A DNA stretch of 8,857 bases from Acidimicrobiia bacterium (GTDB taxonomy: Bacteria > Actinomycetota > Acidimicrobiia > Acidimicrobiales > Acidimicrobilacustridaceae). The stretch is taken from assembly GCA_016462055.1 (NCBI GenBank), contig JAEMTX010000076.1:1-8857 (forward strand), given 5' to 3'. A program made the translations under genes and the position numbers. The notes beneath the pieces are model-generated. The model did not search any database. It was not told the origin of the DNA and saw only the letters and a list, made by a program, of their open reading frames with translations. Shown here piece after piece: positions 5,816 to 8,857 of this stretch. Position 1 is the stretch's first letter. Every line of letters starts with the position of its first letter.

Positions 5816-7006
5816 TCAATGCTCCCATTCGCATCGAAGCGAGGAGACCGACCGAAGATTGCACCCAGACGGAACCGCTCCGGGGTCGTCGCTGGCAAGT
5901 TTCAAACCAGGCAGACGATCCAAGATGACCTCGAGCGCAGCGAGCAACTGCTGTTTTGCCATATGGGTGCCCGGACAAAACTTGACCCCAAAGCCGAAGG
6001 TGAGAATATCGGCATCGGGTCGATCGATATCGAATTCATCGGGCCGATCGAAATGCGAAGGGTCGCGATTCGCCGACGCAACCCCGGCGAGGATCATTGA
6101 CCCCGCTGGGATGTGCACTCCGCCGATTGTTCCGTCTCGTAATGCCATGCGAGGAAGAAGTGGAACCGGGGGTTCCCAACGCAGCAGTTCGCGCACGACC
6201 GACGGAAGAAGTTCTCGTTCGTTACTGATTCGCTCCAACAGCGCTGGTCGATGAAGCAAGGTCCACAACAAATTGCTCAACGCATCAGAAGTCGTTGTTG
6301 CCCCAACAGCGAACAGCAACCGGACATGCGAATGCACTTCCTCGTCGGTCAATGTCACCCCTTGGAACTCACCAGTGACGAGTTGAGAGATGACATCGGA
6401 ACCAGGACGCTCGCGGCGTGCAGCAACCACAGGCGCGATCACTTCAGAAAGTTCGTCGGCCGCCCTGCGGGCCGCTTCCGGATTACTCGGTTCTGAGAGG
6501 ATGGCCAGCGCCCACTCGCGCTGTCTATCTTCGAACCCTTCAGGTAATCCAAGTTTTCTGCTGATCGCCCAGAACGGAAGTCGGTTGGCGAAGTCACCTA
6601 TGAGGTCAGCCTCACCCTTTCCAACAAGACCATCAATCAATTCATGCGCAAGCGGGGTGAGTTCTTCGTCGACGAATCGGACGGCGGCTCGTGAACGAAA
6701 TGCTGGCGTAACCAGGCGCCGATAGATGTCGTGATCGGTGCCATCCATCGAGATGAATGTTCGACCAACGGTTTTCTCGAGTTGGTATTTATAAACCTCA
6801 CCACCGGGAAACTCTTCGTTGGAAGCGAAGAACTCACGCAACGTGTCCCAACTCAAAATCACAAAGGTCGGCATCCCATAAAAAGTTGCTGGAGCGACAT
6901 TGCCATACTCGGCCCGCAACGCTCTCAAGGTGTCGTGCAGTTGAGGCCCCGGAAGCGGATCAATAGCAATATCGATTACCGAGCCAACTGCGTCATTCTC
7001 AGTCAT
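5816..7006 (-). CDS. Cytochrome P450 monooxygenase, second subfamily
   Basis: A 396-residue soluble P450, only distantly similar to the pair at the left of the window. Motifs are DGTDHDIYRRLVTPAF (helix C, heme-propionate contact), the I helix AVGATTTSDA (233-242), ExxR at E273-R276, SANRDPSHFDRPDEFDIDR, and the heme loop FGFGVKFCPG with ligand C344. Two features are unusual: in the I helix the conserved acid before the threonine is Thr237, and in the heme loop the usual His or Arg is Lys342. The frame is open to a TTG at 7036, but the ATG at 7006 is chosen because AAGGGGG (7014-7020) lies 7 bases upstream. It is divergent from the epoxide hydrolase gene, with which it may share regulation, and lies upstream of the acyl-CoA dehydrogenase. 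The substrate is unknown, and no redox partner is encoded nearby. Confidence 0.93.
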   Translation of the reverse strand: MTENDAVGSVIDIAIDPLPGPQLHDTLRALRAEYGNVAPATFYGMPTFVILSWDTLREFFASNEEFPGGEVYKYQLEKTVGRTFISMDGTDHDIYRRLVTPAFRSRAAVRFVDEELTPLAHELIDGLVGKGEADLIGDFANRLPFWAISRKLGLPEGFEDRQREWALAILSEPSNPEAARRAADELSEVIAPVVAARRERPGSDVISQLVTGEFQGVTLTDEEVHSHVRLLFAVGATTTSDALSNLLWTLLHRPALLERISNERELLPSVVRELLRWEPPVPLLPRMALRDGTIGGVHIPAGSMILAGVASANRDPSHFDRPDEFDIDRPDADILTFGFGVKFCPGTHMAKQQLLAALEVILDRLPGLKLASDDPGAVPSGCNLRSVSSLRCEWEH

Positions 7007-7053
7007 AGGTTTTCCCCCTTCATCCACGGTACCCAATGATCAGAAGACATGCC

Positions 7054-7087
7054 CCGCTCAAAGTGTCAGGATGACCTCTCTGAGCGG
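7054..7087. promoter_or_regulatory. Inverted repeat in the divergent P450/epoxide-hydrolase spacer
   Basis: CCGCTCA (7054-7060) and TGAGCGG (7081-7087) are perfect 7-bp arms around a 20-bp spacer. The spacer contains a smaller inverted repeat, GTCA-GGA-TGAC (7065-7075). The position, between two divergent start codons 119 bp apart, suits a shared operator. Confidence 0.4.
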
Positions 7088-7114
7088 CAGATGACCGACT
7101 CTTCCCACGATGAC
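7070..7114. repeat. Three GATGAC direct repeats spaced about 20 bp
   Basis: GATGACC occurs at 7070-7076 and 7090-7096, and GATGAC at 7109-7114, giving periods of 20 and 19 bp, close to two helical turns. All three are in the same orientation on one DNA face in the divergent spacer. They may be half-sites for a regulator of the P450 or epoxide hydrolase genes. The unit is only 6-7 bp, so chance cannot be excluded. Confidence 0.35.
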
Positions 7115-7125
7115 AAAGGAATTCC

Positions 7126-7506
7126 ATGAGCGACGGAGCGAAGTACGAACAACTGGTCCGCGACTTCTGTGATGCCTGGGCCGATGGCGACCACGACAAG
7201 GTGGTCGAGTACTTCACTGCCGATGGCGTGTACCACAACATCCCCGTCGATCCGATGGTTGGCCACGAGGCCATTCGCATGATGATCGAAGGCTTCACCG
7301 CCGGCCTCAAGGTCAAGATCTTCCGCATCGACAACATCCTTTCCAACGGCCCGATGGTCGTGACCGAGCGCGTCGACATTTTCGAAAAGGAAGACGGCGG
7401 CGAGATCGAACTACCCGTCCTCGGTATTTTTGAATTCGAGGGCGACAAGATCGCCAAATGGCGCGAGTACTTCGACCTCAATCAGTTCATGTCGCAAATG
7501 GGTTGA
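7126..7506 (+). CDS. Limonene-1,2-epoxide hydrolase-like protein (NTF2/SnoaL fold)
   Basis: A 126-residue alpha+beta-barrel protein of the NTF2-like superfamily. It retains all five residues known for Rhodococcus limonene-1,2-epoxide hydrolase: Y36 and N38 (in VYHNIPV), R82 and D84 (in TERVDIF) and D117 (in KWREYFD). The Tyr-to-Arg distance of 46 residues equals that in the Rhodococcus enzyme. Such enzymes open epoxides with water in one step, needing no metal or cofactor, and the mycobacterial relative EphG has been linked to sterol epoxides. A hydrolase acting on an epoxide made by a P450, perhaps the divergent neighbour, is a reasonable inference. The ATG is supported by AAAGGA at 7115-7120. 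The gene is transcribed alone and ends convergent with the alpha/beta hydrolase. Confidence 0.88.
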   Translation: MSDGAKYEQLVRDFCDAWADGDHDKVVEYFTADGVYHNIPVDPMVGHEAIRMMIEGFTAGLKVKIFRIDNILSNGPMVVTERVDIFEKEDGGEIELPVLGIFEFEGDKIAKWREYFDLNQFMSQMG

Positions 7507-7522
7507 CCGCTAATGGTCAACC
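7501..7522. terminator. Perfect stem-loop across a convergent junction, likely bidirectional terminator
   Basis: GGTTGACC (7501-7508) and GGTCAACC (7515-7522) are perfect 8-bp arms around a 6-base loop. The TGA stop of the epoxide hydrolase (7504-7506) is in the left arm and the stop of the alpha/beta hydrolase (7517-7519) is in the mirror position in the right arm. The stem is strong, but no U-tract follows on either strand. It may end transcription with help or protect 3' ends. Confidence 0.55.
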
Positions 7523-8311
7523 AGCCAAGAACTTGAAGACGTCCGTGAACGCTGTCGCGTCTTGAGCGAAGAACCCATGTCCACCCTCGTAGACATGGAG
7601 TTCAGCATTTGGAATTCGATCAGCCATCGCTTCGCTATTGGAAAGTGGAGCGATGCCGTCGTAGCGACCTGCTCCGATAAACGTCGGTGCTGTGATTTGC
7701 TCGAGCCGATCCCACACGTCATGAGTGCTTCGTGCATTCAGTTGTTCGATCTCACCGCGTTCCGCTTCTGAGCCCGGTTTTGCTCCGTACTGACCACTAA
7801 TGCCATCGACGAACAATCGATCTTCGGGATGCGTGTCAAGCCATTCGGGAGTGAACCGCGTATCCATAATCGTCATTGAAATTCCTGCTCGTTCCGCTTC
7901 GTCCATCGAACGGAGTTCATGAAGCGGATACGAGGAGCCGCCTGCCCCGCCAGGCGACGTGCAGAGCAATGCCAACCGCTCGACTCGCTCGGGAACGGTT
8001 ACCGCAAACTCTTGCGCAACCATCCCGCCGAAACTGATTCCGATGACGTTGAACGTGTCCCAGCCAAGAAAATCAACAAGCGCAATCGCGTCAGCTGCAT
8101 ATTCCTTCATTGAATAGGGACCGGCGGGGATTTCTGTACGACCCAATCCGCGCTGGTCATGCAGCACAACATCGAATTGCGTTCCGAGCGCGTCGAACAG
8201 CGGCCGCATGCGTTCGATCGTTGAACCCGATCCGTTGAACATCAGCAGTCGAGGACCCTCGCCTGCTTGTTCCCAATGAAGTTCGATTCCATTCAAGTGT
8301 TCAGTAGGCAT
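7517..8311 (-). CDS. Alpha/beta hydrolase
   Basis: A 264-residue alpha/beta-hydrolase-fold enzyme of the esterase, enol-lactonase and C-C hydrolase type. The catalytic triad is readable: S93 in the nucleophile elbow GISFGG, D218 in AGRYDGIAP and H245 in EGGHGFF. The oxyanion-hole strand ends in FNGSGST (about 25-31), with Asn where HG is more usual, and the DQRGLGRT turn (52-59) is typical of the fold. There is no signal peptide, so it is cytoplasmic. A cap domain lies at about 120-200. The ATG follows the crotonase stop by one base (TGACATG), with no strong Shine-Dalgarno of its own, so it is probably translated by coupling or reinitiation. Its role could be hydrolysis of a ring-cleavage product, lactone or ester in the same pathway; the substrate is not identifiable. 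Confidence 0.9.
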   Translation of the reverse strand: MPTEHLNGIELHWEQAGEGPRLLMFNGSGSTIERMRPLFDALGTQFDVVLHDQRGLGRTEIPAGPYSMKEYAADAIALVDFLGWDTFNVIGISFGGMVAQEFAVTVPERVERLALLCTSPGGAGGSSYPLHELRSMDEAERAGISMTIMDTRFTPEWLDTHPEDRLFVDGISGQYGAKPGSEAERGEIEQLNARSTHDVWDRLEQITAPTFIGAGRYDGIAPLSNSEAMADRIPNAELHVYEGGHGFFAQDATAFTDVFKFLAG

Positions 8312-8312
8312 G

Positions 8313-8857
8313 TCACATTGGTTTCCACTCGGGCGCCCGCTTCTCGCGGAACGCTTCTCCAGCTTCGGTCATATTTCCGGTAAACGTTCCGAGAACCTGC
8401 GTGCGATTCTCGAGTTCCATTGCCGAACGAAGGCTCGGCGCGTCGAGGTTGGCCCACATGCCTACCTTGGTCATGCGTACTCCGTATTCAGAGTTGTCAG
8501 CGATCAAACCTGCAAGTTCAAGAGCGGTCGACTGGAGTTCGTCTGAACTTGTAACGCGATTCAGCACGCCGTACTCCCGCGCTTCGTCAGCGCTGAACCG
8601 ACGGCCGGTCAGCATGAGCTCAGCGGCAATCGTGGGCCCACATATGCGAGGAAGCCAATAACTGGTTCCGAGATCACAAGAGGACAATCCAACACGGATG
8701 AAATGCGACGCAAAGAACGCGTCTTCGGTCGCAATTCGAAGATCGCAGGTCAGCGCCAGTGCAAGACCTCCACCGACAACTGCTCCATGGAGCGCAGCAA
8801 TGACTGGTTGCGGGGTTTCGTGAATGGCAAGAACGACGTCCATCAGATGTTCCTGCA
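8313..8857 (-). CDS. Enoyl-CoA hydratase/isomerase-family (crotonase) protein, N-terminus outside window
   Basis: The C-terminal 181 or so residues of a crotonase-fold protein. An ATG at 8843 is internal: the frame continues to the window edge, and the sequence there (EHLMDVVLAIHETPQPVIAA) matches the middle of crotonases. The oxyanion-hole motifs ALHGAVVGGGLALA and CDLRIA are present. By alignment to rat enoyl-CoA hydratase, the two catalytic glutamates, E144 and E164, are replaced by Ala and Phe. An aspartate in GLSSCDLG matches the position of the catalytic Asp of dienoyl-CoA isomerases. The protein may therefore be an isomerase or other crotonase rather than a hydratase. Typical C-terminal features follow (LTGRRFSADEAREYGVLNRV). 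It is directly upstream of, and coupled to, the alpha/beta hydrolase. Confidence 0.9.
   Translation of the reverse strand, partial: QEHLMDVVLAIHETPQPVIAALHGAVVGGGLALALTCDLRIATEDAFFASHFIRVGLSSCDLGTSYWLPRICGPTIAAELMLTGRRFSADEAREYGVLNRVTSSDELQSTALELAGLIADNSEYGVRMTKVGMWANLDAPSLRSAMELENRTQVLGTFTGNMTEAGEAFREKRAPEWKPM

Noticed and set aside
5508..6254. 248-codon plus-strand frame across the acyl-CoA dehydrogenase and P450 genes
   Set aside because: It crosses two confident minus-strand genes and their spacer and has no motif; it is an antisense shadow.
7007..7036. TTG start 10 codons upstream for the second-subfamily P450
   Set aside because: A strong Shine-Dalgarno lies 7 bases before the ATG at 7006, and the extra residues are not P450-like.
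8841..8843. ATG at 8843 as the start of the crotonase
   Set aside because: The frame stays open to the window edge with crotonase-like residues, and about 80 N-terminal residues of the fold would be missing.

Overview
The window looks like chromosomal DNA of a moderately GC-rich actinobacterium. The proteins resemble those of Acidimicrobiia or mycobacteria-like lipid and sterol degraders: several class I-type cytochrome P450s, an acyl-CoA dehydrogenase, a crotonase, an F420/PPOX-type split-barrel flavoprotein, a SCO6745-family protein and a limonene-epoxide-hydrolase-like enzyme. This placement is inferred from protein character only; there is no rRNA or other marker. I see no mobile element, CRISPR, tRNA, phage or defence genes, and no regulator gene.

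Layout. Positions 1-569 hold the 3' end of a P450 gene followed, with an ATGA overlap, by a 33-codon ORF whose N-terminus matches that of a cupin gene further on. Positions 570-676 are a spacer with two adjacent inverted repeats, one a perfect 14-bp palindrome. Positions 677-2394 hold a complete P450 (a paralogue of the first) overlapping a cupin gene by ATGA. The first part of the window is therefore a tandem duplication of a P450-cupin cassette in which the first cupin is reduced to a stub. Positions 2407-3815 (minus strand) hold a SCO6745-family gene followed by a nitroreductase. Positions 3951-4436 (plus) hold a pyridoxamine-phosphate-oxidase-like flavoprotein. Positions 4446-7006 (minus) hold an unrelated P450 followed downstream by an acyl-CoA dehydrogenase. 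Positions 7126-7506 (plus) hold an epoxide hydrolase of the LEH/NTF2 fold, divergent from that P450. Positions 7517-8857 (minus) hold a crotonase, cut by the window edge, translationally coupled to an alpha/beta hydrolase.

How the genes may work together. P450 hydroxylation or epoxidation, LEH-type epoxide hydrolysis, acyl-CoA dehydrogenation, crotonase chemistry and alpha/beta-hydrolase cleavage would fit catabolism of a hydrophobic substrate such as a sterol, terpenoid or branched lipid. The full-length P450 most resembles the CYP142/CYP125 type of sterol side-chain hydroxylase. The substrate cannot be read from sequence. No ferredoxin or ferredoxin reductase for the P450s is encoded here.

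Four strand switches in under 9 kb give three tail-to-tail junctions, each with a gap of only 9-12 bp and each with an inverted repeat over the stop codons. I did not find a clearly novel system. The most unusual items are the duplicated P450-cupin cassette with its stub and its abrupt identity gradient, the repeat-bearing control regions, and the crotonase that lacks both usual glutamates.
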